Below, piece after piece: positions 1-9,720 of a stretch of DNA of 64,000 nt. Made by a program: the position numbers and the translations under genes. Positions within the stretch are counted from its first letter, which is position 1. Each line of letters begins with the position of its first letter. The DNA lies in the NCBI GenBank assembly GCA_947561585.1, contig CANNZV010005055.1, positions 26,007 to 90,006 on the forward strand, given 5' to 3'. The notes beneath the pieces were generated by a model. That model did no database searches. It was not told where the DNA came from and was given only the letters and a program-made list of their open reading frames with translations. The stretch comes from Caprella mutica (Eukaryota > Arthropoda > Malacostraca > Amphipoda > Caprellidae).

Positions 1-549
1 CAATTCATCGTCCTTGATAAAGTCGATTCCCGCATCGACCAGTGTTTGGACAAGCGCGGCTGTCTCAGAAGGATTTAACCCAACGCTCGGCTTGATGATT
101 GTCCCGATAACCGGCCCTTGATGGCCGCCCATGAAGTCACGTGTTCCTTGCGCTCCAAACTGCGGCCCGGGATGATCTTCGGCAAACGCGCTTGGCAGTT
201 GCATGTCGACAAGTCGAATTGCAGACAATTCCGCAAGTTCAAACAGGTTGCCCGCCAGCGTACTAAGCAGCGTTGGCAAAGACGTACCAAAGTTATCAAG
301 CGACCAACTGACGATAACTGTCCCGCGCTCATACAACGCACCGGTTTTGCGGCATGGCAAAGACGGTGTAGACGAACGTCCAGTGATTTCGATGCTTTCG
401 ATGCGCGCGGCAGAGCGTTCGCGCAAGGCATCGGTTTCGGATGCCAATCTGGTGAAGGTTCCAGTCGATTGTTCGCCTGCCAGCACCTCTGCCGCCCGTG
501 CAATGCCCACCGGTGTTTCGATGTCATAGGTTGCCGTAATTCGGTTCAT
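1..549 (-). CDS. RuBisCO-like protein (RLP), 5' part, cut by window edge
   Basis: The minus strand reads open from an ATG at 549 to the window edge, giving 183 N-terminal residues. The alpha/beta N-domain is followed by the start of the TIM barrel. It contains GTIIKPSVGL near residue 153, where the lysine of the RuBisCO IKP motif is kept but the second lysine (K177 of true RuBisCO) is Ser. The barrel segment DFIKDDE keeps the K-D-E set that binds carbamate and metal. That pattern fits the RuBisCO-like proteins, not a CO2-fixing enzyme. The start overlaps the upstream kinase stop by four bases (ATGA), implying translational coupling. In known apionate pathways RLPs of the OiaX/OiaT type act on 3-oxo-isoapionate 4-phosphate, decarboxylating or cleaving it. 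The context here suggests such a role, but the substrate is inferred. Confidence 0.9.
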   Translation of the reverse strand, partial: MNRITATYDIETPVGIARAAEVLAGEQSTGTFTRLASETDALRERSAARIESIEITGRSSTPSLPCRKTGALYERGTVIVSWSLDNFGTSLPTLLSTLAGNLFELAELSAIRLVDMQLPSAFAEDHPGPQFGAQGTRDFMGGHQGPVIGTIIKPSVGLNPSETAALVQTLVDAGIDFIKDDEL

Positions 550-1925
550 CGCTTCCCTCCTCCGCTTCGGATCCAGCCAAAGTAGTCATGGCTGCCCATC
601 TGGCCGCCTTTTAGGGCCAGCTCGAGACCGTCCATTGGCCCGTCTGCATGCGCCTTAAAGAGCGACGCTCCCGGAACTGTTGGTGCCAGAGCTGACAGAG
701 CGAAGATGCCCAGTTGATGAGTGGCATGGCCGGACGTGTCGCCGCCCGATACCACAGCGCGCCTCGCGCCACTTTCCAACAATACCCGATGCAGCACACC
801 TCCAAGAGCTTCTCCGACGCTTTGGTTGGCGTCCGACATGCTCAGCCCAGCGCGCGCCACTGCGTCATTGAACCGGCCTACCGCCGGATCATCCGGACCC
901 TCTGCAGTATAAACAAGCGGATCAAGGCCCTGACCAATGGCGTCTAGGCAGGCCGAAACGGAGCGGTTGATTTCTTGTTCACGAGCCTGCGGATCAGCGC
1001 AAGAGCAGACCGCGTCAAACGCGATGCCACAAAATCCATTTGCCTTGGCCCATGCGATTTGGTCGCGGGTTGTGGGCGAAACCGATCCCGAAACAACAAC
1101 CATCTTGTCCGAGCGTCCAACACCCGGAGGCGCCGCAGTTTTTGCGATCTGGTCAGTTTCCTGCCAGTGTCGCACCAACGCGTATTCGATCCCTTGCGAG
1201 CCAACGACAAAGGGGTTGGCATCACGCCCTTCCCAGATCAGGCGGCCAACTGCCGATTCCGAAGCATCGTCCATGCAGTCCAGCGTGACGACATCGATCA
1301 GGGCCGACTTTTCAGGTTTTGTTGGCAAGGCCCTGCCAGCAGAAATATCTTCCAACGTATGGCATCGCGTTTTGAGTTTTTCTGATTGCAGCGCAAGGTG
1401 TTTTGCGACGTCAGCTTCGCGCATAGGCGTTACAGGATGCCGGGACATCACAGGGTGCTGGTCTAGCCGGTACACGGCATTTCCGAAGCCTGCAAACAGG
1501 TGCCCAAACGATTGGTATCTGCGCATCTGAGGCGCTGCGATCAGGATCGGGACTGCCGCCCCTGAAAACTGCTGCGCTCCGATTTCGATGGCCCGCCCGA
1601 TTGACCCAACGTGCGGTGAAGAATCCAGCGTAGAACAGACTTTATAGTGGATCAAAGCCGGTTTTAGGGCTGCCAATTGCGCAAAGATGTCCGGCAGTTC
1701 TGTATCCATCCATTCGGGGGATTGGGCGCGCGCGGTCGACGCGACCCCGATCCCTTGCAAGTTGGGATAGCGCGCCAGCTGGTCTGCCGTTGGTGGGGCC
1801 AAGAACAGCATCGATCGCAGCCCTGCAAACGTCAGAACCTCCATCACTGCCGCAGCACCTGTGAAGTCATCCCCATACCAAGCGACAAGCGGTCCTTCCG
1901 GCAAGGTGTTCATAGGTGGCGTCAT
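546..1925 (-). CDS. Four-carbon acid sugar kinase family protein (DUF1537), OiaK-like
   Basis: This 459-residue protein has the two-domain DUF1537 layout. The N-terminal substrate-binding domain opens with WYGDDFTGA, and the C-terminal nucleotide-binding domain carries VVSGSVSPTT (about residue 280) and VVSGGDTSGH (about residue 390). These kinases phosphorylate four-carbon or branched sugar acids such as threonate, erythronate and 3-oxo-isoapionate. Coupling to a RuBisCO-like protein through an ATGA overlap, with an ApnO-like oxidoisomerase divergent from it, points to 3-oxo-isoapionate kinase (OiaK), which makes the 4-phosphate used by the RLP. The family is certain from sequence; the substrate is inferred from neighbours. 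The start at 1925 has a GGAAGG-type ribosome-binding site six bases upstream; an ATG four codons further in is also possible. Confidence 0.88.
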   Translation of the reverse strand: MTPPMNTLPEGPLVAWYGDDFTGAAAVMEVLTFAGLRSMLFLAPPTADQLARYPNLQGIGVASTARAQSPEWMDTELPDIFAQLAALKPALIHYKVCSTLDSSPHVGSIGRAIEIGAQQFSGAAVPILIAAPQMRRYQSFGHLFAGFGNAVYRLDQHPVMSRHPVTPMREADVAKHLALQSEKLKTRCHTLEDISAGRALPTKPEKSALIDVVTLDCMDDASESAVGRLIWEGRDANPFVVGSQGIEYALVRHWQETDQIAKTAAPPGVGRSDKMVVVSGSVSPTTRDQIAWAKANGFCGIAFDAVCSCADPQAREQEINRSVSACLDAIGQGLDPLVYTAEGPDDPAVGRFNDAVARAGLSMSDANQSVGEALGGVLHRVLLESGARRAVVSGGDTSGHATHQLGIFALSALAPTVPGASLFKAHADGPMDGLELALKGGQMGSHDYFGWIRSGGGKR

Positions 1926-1954
1926 AGCCGGCCTTCCTGTGTCAGAGAGAAATC

Positions 1955-2002
1955 AATTGACTTGAAGCTACACTTAGATACTCATCATACCAGTTGTCAA
2001 TT
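1955..2002. promoter_or_regulatory. Divergent promoter/operator region between oiaK-like and apnO-like genes
   Basis: The 118-base spacer between the two divergent genes contains AATTGAC (1955-1961) and its perfect inverse GTCAATT (1996-2002), giving one TTGAC-type -35 element facing each way. On the minus strand TTGACA (2000-1995) is followed 17 bases on by CTAAGT, a plausible -10. Between them lies ACTGGTATGATGAGT, a partly symmetric stretch resembling the TGGT-type half-sites bound by GntR/FCD repressors. The adjacent GntR/FCD gene at 3001 is the likely regulator. The promoter and operator assignments are inferred from sequence only. Confidence 0.45.
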
Positions 2003-2043
2003 TATTCCCGCCATGGTCGTGGGAACATCTGGGAGTGGAACTC

Positions 2044-2874
2044 ATGACAAAGCTGGCTTTGTTTGGTGCAGGCGGAAAAATGGGGATGCGTCTTGGTGCG
2101 AACCTCGCCAAGAACAATGAATTCGAAACCATGCATGTTGAGGTCTCCGAGGCTGGTCAGGCCGCCGTTCGCGAGACTTATGGTGTTGAGTGCGTGGATG
2201 TTGATGTGGCGCTGGACGGCGCGGACATCATTGTGCTGGCTGTGCCCGACACGCTGATTGGCAAGGTATCACATGGCATTATCAACAAGGTGAAATCGGG
2301 GGCGATGATCTTTGTTCTCGATGGGGCTGCCCCATTTGCTGGACACCTGCCCGAACGTGCGGACGTAACATACTTCGTATCGCACCCTTGCCACCCACCG
2401 ATCTGGAACAATGAAAACACTACCGATGAACGGCGCGACTATTTTGGTGGCATCTCAGCAGATCAGGGCATTGTGAACGTCTTGGTCCAAGGGCCTGAAG
2501 AGCACTACGCTTTGGGTGAACGCGTTGGCAAAGCAATCTATGCACCAGTAGTCCGATCGCACCGCGTGACGCTCAAGCAATTCGCGCTGCTAGAGCCTGG
2601 CCTGTCCGAAACCGTGAACGGATCGCTTATGAAAGTGCTCCGCATGGCGATGGATGAAGTCGTCAAAAAAGGCGTGCCCTACGACTGCGCCCGCGACTTT
2701 TTGCTGGGTCACATGAACATCATGGGTGCGGTTATGTTTGACCAGCACCAAGGCGTGTTTTCGGATGCAGCCAACAAGGCAATCGAATTCGGGATTCCGG
2801 TCCTGATGAAAGACGATTGGCTGCGTTGTTTCGATGACGACGAAATCGCAGCAAGTGTGGACCGGATCACCTGA
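2044..2874 (+). CDS. ApnO-like NAD-dependent oxidoisomerase (D-apionate oxidoisomerase family)
   Basis: The 276-residue product begins MTKLALFGAGGKMG, a Rossmann GxGGxxG nucleotide site, and continues with a 6-phosphogluconate-dehydrogenase-like C-terminal helical domain (GHMNIMGAVMFD near residue 220). Proteins of this architecture beside DUF1537 kinases and RuBisCO-like proteins have been assigned as D-apionate oxidoisomerases, which convert D-apionate to 3-oxo-isoapionate. The ATG at 2044 is chosen because GGAG lies eight bases upstream; a GTG at 2035 is in frame but overlaps that site. The gene is divergent from the kinase/RLP operon and 126 bases upstream of a GntR regulator. The reaction is inferred from family and neighbourhood. 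Hydroxy-acid or ketopantoate-like reductase activity remains the alternative. Confidence 0.75.
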   Translation: MTKLALFGAGGKMGMRLGANLAKNNEFETMHVEVSEAGQAAVRETYGVECVDVDVALDGADIIVLAVPDTLIGKVSHGIINKVKSGAMIFVLDGAAPFAGHLPERADVTYFVSHPCHPPIWNNENTTDERRDYFGGISADQGIVNVLVQGPEEHYALGERVGKAIYAPVVRSHRVTLKQFALLEPGLSETVNGSLMKVLRMAMDEVVKKGVPYDCARDFLLGHMNIMGAVMFDQHQGVFSDAANKAIEFGIPVLMKDDWLRCFDDDEIAASVDRIT

Positions 2875-2911
2875 TCCAACACAATCGGGGCAATGCCCAA
2901 GCTGACGCTTC

Positions 2912-2947
2912 TTGAAAATTGACACCCTATACGTGTTTTCAATATGG
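2912..2947 (+). promoter_or_regulatory. Candidate promoter with flanking inverted repeat upstream of GntR gene
   Basis: TTGACA at 2919-2924 is followed after 17 bases by ATATGG (2942-2947), a sigma70-like promoter 54 bases before the GntR start. The -35 element is embraced by TTGAAAA (2912-2918) and its inverse TTTTCAA (2936-2942), a symmetric arrangement that could be an autoregulatory operator. Function is inferred. Confidence 0.45.
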
Positions 2948-3000
2948 GATCTGATGGCTTAGCCATTGTTGAACCGGATTGCGCGAAGAGACAGTAAAAG

Positions 3001-3726
3001 ATGGCAAAAGAAGAGAAATTTGGCAATGTAGACGCCCCTATTGTCCGCCAGAAACTGTCAGATCAGGTCTTTGACCGGCTCTGGGCTATGGTGCAATCTG
3101 GCGAGCTCTCACCCGGCGACGCTGTTCCCTCTGAGCGGGCTTTGATGGAGCGTTTCAACGTGGGTCGCCCGGCCGTGCGCGAGGCTTTGCAATCCATGGC
3201 CAACAAGGGTTTGATTTCGATTTCCCATGGCGAGCGCAGCAGGGTCAACGAATTGACGGCTGGGATTGCCTTTGATCAGGTCGACGAAATTGCAAAACTG
3301 CTACTGTCGACCGAGCCCTCAAATCTGGAGAACCTCAAACAGTTCCGAAAAATCCTTGAGGCTGGCTCGGTCCGGATTGCTGCGCAAAACACCAATGCAG
3401 ACGATATTGCTGAGCTGCGCACCCTTGTTGAAACCCAACGCAGCAAACTTGGGAACGACAAGGCGTTTATCGAAGCGGATATCGCTTTTCATGTCGCGAT
3501 CGCGAAGATGACCGGCAATCCACTTATCCAGACAGTGACGCAGGCTATGCTGTCTTGGCTTTCGGCCTACTACAAACCTGTTCTGCATTGGTCCGGACGC
3601 GAAGACACAACCTTGCTTGAGCATGCGCGTATCGTCGATTTGATAGAGGCAAACGACACAGCTGGCGCGGAAAAACTAATTGGCGATCACCTAAACCGCT
3701 CCGATCCATACTACGACCCCAACTAG
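3001..3726 (+). CDS. GntR family regulator, FadR/FCD subfamily
   Basis: This 241-residue transcription factor has an N-terminal winged helix-turn-helix (PSERALMERFNVGRPAVREAL at about residues 41-61) and a C-terminal all-helical FCD ligand-binding domain (about residues 90-225). The FCD part shows the usual D...H pattern for metal/ligand binding, with an FHVAIAKMTGN segment near residue 163. FCD regulators typically respond to sugar acids or hydroxy acids and repress neighbouring catabolic genes. Its position between the apnO-like gene and a hydroxy-acid oxidase makes it the probable controller of this cluster. The effector is not known from the sequence. Confidence 0.92.
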   Translation: MAKEEKFGNVDAPIVRQKLSDQVFDRLWAMVQSGELSPGDAVPSERALMERFNVGRPAVREALQSMANKGLISISHGERSRVNELTAGIAFDQVDEIAKLLLSTEPSNLENLKQFRKILEAGSVRIAAQNTNADDIAELRTLVETQRSKLGNDKAFIEADIAFHVAIAKMTGNPLIQTVTQAMLSWLSAYYKPVLHWSGREDTTLLEHARIVDLIEANDTAGAEKLIGDHLNRSDPYYDPN

Positions 3727-3854
3727 ACAGCGTTTACGCGCACTTGTGCAAAAGGCAGCCAGTCGCGTCGGTGTCATGTCAAGTCCACTCCCATCGTAAA
3801 CGCGCTCTGCAAATTCTCATTGCACTTGTCGCCGCGCGCTTTAATTGTCGCGAA

Positions 3855-5012
3855 ATGGACTTGGACCTGACATACCCCGCCGTATCCGATCTGCGCCGCC
3901 GCGCGCGCAGGCGCATTCCGCATTTTTCGTTTGAGTACCTCGACAGCGGCACCGGCGCCGAATTGCAAGTTCAGCGCAATCGCGATGCGTTGGACGCCGT
4001 CATGTTTATGCCCGATATCCTGCAAGGCGCCATGGCGCCCGACTTTTCCACTCGTTTCATGGGAACCGACTATGGCCGTCCCTACGGCATTGCCCCGGTG
4101 GGCATGTCCGGTGTGATGTGGCCCGGTGCGGAGCGCATGTTGGCTGGTTTTGCCGCGCAGGCGCGCATTCCGTATGGTCTGTCCACTGTCGCCACACGCG
4201 AGCCCGAAGACATCGGGCCAATCGCGGGTGACATGGGCTGGTTCCAACTGTATTGCCCCTCTGACCCGGACATTCGGCGCGACATTCTCCGCCGCGCCCG
4301 TGAAGCGGGTTTTACAAAGCTGATCCTCACGGTGGACGTGCCCGACGATTCCCGGCGCGAACGCCAGCGCCGGGCCAAACTGACACTGCCGCCAAAAATC
4401 ACGCCACGTGTCATCTGGGAAGTCGCGACACATCCCAGTTGGGCGTTGGGCACTTTGCGCGAAGGGTCTCCACGACTGCGGCTGCCCGAAAGCTATCTCA
4501 ACCGCACCGAAGCGTTGTCATCTCTGGCTCATGCCGGCCACATCATTCGTGGTGCGCCAGATTGGGATATGTTGAAAATCTTACGCGACGAATGGCAAGG
4601 CGATTTCATTGTCAAAGGGGTGATGGACGTTGCATCGGCCAAAAGACTGGTTTCGTCCGGTATTGATGCATTGTGGGTGTCAAACCACGGCGGACGCCAG
4701 TTTGAGCCCGGCCCCGCCGCGATCACGATGTTGCCCACGATCCGTGACGCCGTTGGGCCTGACGTTCCACTGATCTTTGATAGCGGAATTGCATCGGGCA
4801 TGGATGTGCTGCGCGCACTGGCATTAGGCGCAGATTTTGTCATGCTGGGCCGAGCATGGCATTATGCCGTGGGAGCATTGGGTGCCAAAGGACCGGCCCA
4901 TTTGGATCACATCCTCAGCGACGATATGCTGTTGAACATGGCCCAGATTGGCGCACATCAGCTATCCGACCTGCCGTCGCGTCTATGGAGACCGGGCACT
5001 CACGCCGCCTGA
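3855..5012 (+). CDS. FMN-dependent alpha-hydroxy-acid oxidizing protein (LldD/GlcO family)
   Basis: This 385-residue TIM-barrel flavoprotein oxidises 2-hydroxy acids to 2-oxo acids. Recognisable elements are the N-terminal FxYLDSGxG segment (near residue 30), KGVMDVASAKRLV near 255, SNHGGRQFEPGP (about residue 275; its His is the catalytic base) and the FMN phosphate-binding DSGIASGMDVLRALALGAD near 305. The ATG at 3855 matches the family N-terminus; 37 further codons upstream are open but do not look coding. Lactate or glycolate are the commonest substrates. Glycolate is a product of one apionate route, which would explain the location, but this is inference. Confidence 0.88.
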   Translation: MDLDLTYPAVSDLRRRARRRIPHFSFEYLDSGTGAELQVQRNRDALDAVMFMPDILQGAMAPDFSTRFMGTDYGRPYGIAPVGMSGVMWPGAERMLAGFAAQARIPYGLSTVATREPEDIGPIAGDMGWFQLYCPSDPDIRRDILRRAREAGFTKLILTVDVPDDSRRERQRRAKLTLPPKITPRVIWEVATHPSWALGTLREGSPRLRLPESYLNRTEALSSLAHAGHIIRGAPDWDMLKILRDEWQGDFIVKGVMDVASAKRLVSSGIDALWVSNHGGRQFEPGPAAITMLPTIRDAVGPDVPLIFDSGIASGMDVLRALALGADFVMLGRAWHYAVGALGAKGPAHLDHILSDDMLLNMAQIGAHQLSDLPSRLWRPGTHAA

Positions 5013-5056
5013 CACGTCGTCAGGAACCGTTCAAGATGCACTGCAACGCGATGGTC

Positions 5057-5789
5057 NNNNNNNNNNNNNNNNNNNNNNNNNNNNNNNNNNNNNNNNNNNN
5101 NNNNNNNNNNNNNNNNNNNNNNNNNNNNNNNNNNNNNNNNNNNNNNNNNNNNNNNNNNNNNNNNNNNNNNNNNNNNNNNNNNNNNNNNNNNNNNNNNNNN
5201 NNNNNNNNNNNNNNNNNNNNNNNNNNNNNNNNNNNNNNNNNNNNNNNNNNNNNNNNNNNNNNNNNNNNNNNNNNNNNNNNNNNNNNNNNNNNNNNNNNNN
5301 NNNNNNNNNNNNNNNNNNNNNNNNNNNNNNNNNNNNNNNNNNNNNNNNNNNNNNNNNNNNNNNNNNNNNNNNNNNNNNNNNNNNNNNNNNNNNNNNNNNN
5401 NNNNNNNNNNNNNNNNNNNNNNNNNNNNNNNNNNNNNNNNNNNNNNNNNNNNNNNNNNNNNNNNNNNNNNNNNNNNNNNNNNNNNNNNNNNNNNNNNNNN
5501 NNNNNNNNNNNNNNNNNNNNNNNNNNNNNNNNNNNNNNNNNNNNNNNNNNNNNNNNNNNNNNNNNNNNNNNNNNNNNNNNNNNNNNNNNNNNNNNNNNNN
5601 NNNNNNNNNNNNNNNNNNNNNNNNNNNNNNNNNNNNNNNNNNNNNNNNNNNNNNNNNNNNNNNNNNNNNNNNNNNNNNNNNNNNNNNNNNNNNNNNNNNN
5701 NNNNNNNNNNNNNNNNNNNNNNNNNNNNNNNNNNNNNNNNNNNNNNNNNNNNNNNNNNNNNNNNNNNNNNNNNNNNNNNNNNNNNNNNN
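5057..5789. other. Assembly gap (733 N)
   Basis: An unbroken run of N. It hides the first roughly 40 codons of pyruvate carboxylase, judged from where the visible protein begins, so about 600 bases of unseen intergenic sequence or another small gene may also lie inside. Confidence 0.99.
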
Positions 5790-8700
5790 AGCTGGGATTA
5801 CACCGCTTCAAAGCGGACGAAGCCTATCGCATCGGTGAAGGTCTTGGCCCCGTTCAAGCCTATCTGTCGATTGACGAAATCATCCGTGTGGCCAAAGCCT
5901 CGGGCGCCGACGCAATCCACCCCGGTTACGGATTGCTGTCCGAAAACCCCGATTTCGTGGATGCCTGCGCCGCCAACGGCATTACTTTCATTGGCCCCAA
6001 GGCTGAAACCATGCGCGCGCTTGGCGACAAGGCAAGCGCACGGCGCGTTGCCGTCGAGGCTGGCGTACCGGTGATTCCTGCAACCGAAGTGCTTGGCGAC
6101 GATTTTGACGCGATCATCGCCGAGGCATCTGAAATTGGCTATCCCCTGATGCTCAAGGCGTCATGGGGCGGCGGCGGGCGCGGGATGCGCCCCATTGAAG
6201 GCCCGGACGAGCTCAAGGAAAAAGTGCTGGAAGGCCGTCGCGAGGCCGAAGCCGCCTTTGGCAATGGCGAAGGCTATCTGGAAAAGATGATTATCCGCGC
6301 CCGCCACGTCGAGGTGCAAATCCTTGGCGACAAGATGGGCAACATCTATCACCTGTACGAACGCGACTGTTCGGTGCAGCGCCGTAACCAAAAGGTCGTT
6401 GAACGCGCCCCTGCCCCGTATCTGTCCGAAGCCCAGCGCGAAGAAATCTGTGAGCTGGGTCGCAAGATCTGCGCCCACGTGAATTACGAATGCGCGGGCA
6501 CTGTCGAATTCTTGATGGATATGGAAACCGGCAAGTTCTACTTCATCGAAGTGAACCCACGCGTGCAGGTCGAACACACCGTGACCGAAGAAGTCACCGG
6601 TATCGACATCGTGCAGGCGCAAATCCTGATCGCCGAGGGCAAGTCGCTGTCCGAAGCAACCGGCAAGGCTTCGCAATACGACATCCGCCTGAATGGCCAC
6701 GCGCTGCAAACCCGCGTAACAACCGAAGACCCGACCAACAACTTTATCCCCGACTATGGCCGTATCACCGCCTATCGTTCAGCCACCGGCATGGGCATTC
6801 GTCTGGATGGCGGCACCGCCTATGCGGGCGGGGTGATCACGCGGTACTATGACAGTCTGCTGACCAAAGTGACCGCGTGGGCACCAACACCGGAAAAGGC
6901 GATCCGCCGGATGGACCGCGCGCTGCGCGAATTCCGCATCCGGGGTGTGAGCACGAACATTGATTTCGTGATCAACCTTCTCAAGCACCCAACGTTCACA
7001 ACAAACCAATACTCTACTAAGTTCATCGACACGACGCCGGGCCTGTTTGAATTCAAGAAACGCCGCGACCGGGGCACCAAGGTGTTGACCTACATTGCCG
7101 ACATCACCGTGAACGGCCACCCGGAGGTTGCGGGCCGTGTCCGCCCGGCGGATGACCTGAAACCGGCCCGCCCCCCAGCGATGCGTTCGGACACGCCTGC
7201 GCCCGGAACCAAGACACTGCTTGAAGCCAAAGGGCCTCAGGGTGTTGCCGACTGGCTGTCCGAGCAGAAACACCTGCTGATTACCGACACGACAATGCGG
7301 GATGGCCACCAGTCGCTGTTGGCCCACGCGGATGCGCTCGATTGACATGATTGGTGCGGCTCCCGCCTATGCGCACAATATGCCGCAACTGTTCAGCGTG
7401 GAATGCTGGGGCGGGGCAACCTTTGACGTCGCCTACCGGTTCTTGCAGGAATGCCCTTGGCAGCGACTGCGCGACCTGCGCGCCGCCATGCCCAACTTGA
7501 TGACCCAGATGCTGCTGCGTGGCGCCAACGGCGTGGGCTACACCAACTATCCCGACAACGTGGTGCAGTTCTTTGTGCGTCAGGCAGCCGAAACCGGTGT
7601 CGACGTGTTCCGCGTGTTCGACAGCCTGAACTGGGTTGAAAACATGCGTGTCGCCATGGACGCCGTGCTGGACACCGGCCGCGTTCTGGAAGGGACAATC
7701 TGTTATACCGGTGACATTCTGGACCCGGACCGCGCCAAGTATGACCTGAAATACTATGTCGCTATGGGCCGTGAACTGCGCGACGCAGGTTCGCACGTTC
7801 TGGGGCTCAAGGACATGGCCGGCCTGCTGAAACCCAACGCGGCGGCGATGCTGGTCAAGACGCTGAAAGAAGAGGTCGGCCTGCCGATCCATTTCCACAC
7901 GCACGACACATCGGGTGCGGCCATCGCAACCATCATGGAAGCGGCCCGCGCGGGCGTTGATGTGGTCGATGCGGCAATGGATTCGCTGTCGGGCAACACC
8001 TCGCAGCCGACGCTTGGGTCGATTGTCGAAGGTCTGCGCCACACCGACCGCGACACCGGGTTGGACATGGCGGCAATCCGCGAGATTTCCAACTATTTCG
8101 AAGCAGTGCGTGGCCAATATGCAGCCTTCGAATCCGGCATGCAGGCGCCTGCATCCGAAGTTTATCTGCACGAAATGCCCGGCGGGCAGTTCACAAACCT
8201 CAAAGCGCAAGCGCGCTCGCTTGGGTTGGAAAGAGCGTTGGCACGAGGTCGCCCAGACCTATGCCGATGTGAACCAGATGTTTGGCGATATCGTCAAGGT
8301 CACGCCATCGTCCAAGGTTGTAGGGGATATGGCGCTGATGATGGTCAGCCAGAACCTGACCCGCGACGACGTGGAAAACCCCGACAAGGACGTTTCCTTC
8401 CCCGATTCCGTGATCGACATGATGAAGGGCAACCTTGGCCAACCTCCGGGCGGCTGGCCCAAGGCCATCCAGAAAAAGGCTCTGAAGGATGAAAAGGCGT
8501 TCACCAAACGCCCCGGCCTTCTGGCCGCACCGGTCGACATTGATGAAAAGCGCGCCGAGCTGGCCGCCAAATTCGAAGATGTGACCTTTGATGACGAGGA
8601 CCTGAACGGCTATCTGATGTATCCCAAGGTCTTTACCGACTATGCGTCGCGTCATGAAACCTATGGGCCGGTGCGCACGTTGCCGACACGGACGTTCTTT

Positions 8701-9120
8701 TACGGCATGGAACCGGGCGATGAGATCACCGCGGAAATCGATCCCGGCAAAAAGCTGGAAATCCGCCTGCAGGCTGTGGGCGAAACCCAAGACGATGGCG
8801 AAGTGAAGGTCTTCTTCGAACTCAACGGTCAACCCCGCACAATCCGTGTGCCGGATCGCAAAGCCAAAGCGACCACCGCAGCACGGCCCAAGGCCGAACT
8901 GGGCAACCCGGCCCATATCGGCGCGCCTATGCCTGGTGTTGTGGCGTCGATCGCAGTCAAAGCTGGTGATGCGGTTTCCGAAGGCGACATGCTGCTGACG
9001 ATTGAGGCGATGAAGATGGAAACCGGTCTGCACGCCGAACGCGACGGGGTGGTCAAAGCGGTGCATGTCACCGCCGGTGGCCAGATCGACGCCAAAGACC
9101 TGCTGGTCGAATTCGAATAA
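5790..9120 (+). CDS. pyc: Pyruvate carboxylase, 5' end in gap, two frameshifts
   Basis: This biotin-dependent enzyme carboxylates pyruvate to oxaloacetate (anaplerosis, cytosol). Visible are the biotin carboxylase domain (HPGYGLLSENPDF; ATP-grasp KASWGGGGRGM; EVNPRVQVEHTVTE), the carboxyltransferase domain (DTTMRDGHQSLLA, LKDMAGLLKP, HTHDTSG) and the C-terminal biotinyl domain with the biotinylated lysine in EAMKME (codon 9013-9015). The coding sense jumps one frame at the CCC of 7323-7325 and again at the AAA of 8230-8232. Deleting one base at each site restores family-typical sequence (SLLATRMRSID; LGLEERWHEVA). Both lie in short homopolymers, so sequencing error is more likely than gene decay. 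About 40 N-terminal residues are lost in the N gap. Confidence 0.95.
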
Positions 9121-9193
9121 GACCTTTCCGGCAACAGGCTGGGCTTAGCCCAATTTAGCCTCTTGCCGGTATTGACCGTACATCGACTTTGGA

Positions 9194-9219
9194 CCGTGCC
9201 GCCCTGCGGCGCGGTTTTT
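9194..9219 (+). terminator. Rho-independent terminator after pyc
   Basis: A nine-pair stem, 9194-9202 with 9206-9214 (one G-U pair, loop CCT), is followed directly by TTTTTC. It lies 73 bases after the pyruvate carboxylase stop. Confidence 0.85.
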
Positions 9220-9318
9220 CTTTGAGTGCTTTGTGCACGAAGGGCAACGCCACAACAGGCGACTTGCACCTGACTGACCGGCGCGCAAAACTGGGACACA
9301 AACCGCTGGGAGACCCAC

Positions 9319-9720
9319 ATGCCGCTCAAGACCACCGCCGCCGACATGGTGGCCGCTGCCCGCGCACGGATCACGGAAATCGAAACTGCCGCGCTGATTG
9401 CCATGGCGGACGACCCTGACGTCGTGATTGTCGACATTCGTGATGTGCGCGAACGCCAGAAATTGGGGTTTATCCCCGGTGCCATCCATGCGCCGCGCGG
9501 CATGATCGAGTTCTGGGTCGATCCTGACAGCCCCTATCACAAACCGGTCTTTGCGCAGGACGGCAAGCGCTACATCTTTCACTGCGCGTCGGGTTGGCGA
9601 TCAGCTCTGACGGTGGCGACCTTGCAGGACATGGGCTTTAACGCGGCCCATCTGAAAGATGGGTTCAACGATTGGGCCAAGCGGGGCGGCGCCGTCGAAA
9701 AGGACACGCAATGGGGATGA
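9319..9720 (+). CDS. Rhodanese-like domain protein
   Basis: The 133-residue, single-domain rhodanese has the active-site loop CASGWRSA near residue 94, whose cysteine would carry a persulfide, and the family DIRDVRERQKLGFIPGAIHAPRG segment in its middle. It has no signal peptide, so it is cytoplasmic. It probably moves sulfane sulfur or acts in cyanide or thiosulfate handling. It overlaps the following VOC gene by four bases (ATGA), so the two are likely co-translated. The physiological acceptor cannot be told from sequence. Confidence 0.88.
   Translation: MPLKTTAADMVAAARARITEIETAALIAMADDPDVVIVDIRDVRERQKLGFIPGAIHAPRGMIEFWVDPDSPYHKPVFAQDGKRYIFHCASGWRSALTVATLQDMGFNAAHLKDGFNDWAKRGGAVEKDTQWG

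Noticed and set aside
1..549. Genuine CO2-fixing RuBisCO large subunit
   Set aside because: The second lysine of the IKPK motif is Ser-Val here, the N-terminal domain is diverged, and the neighbours are sugar-acid enzymes.
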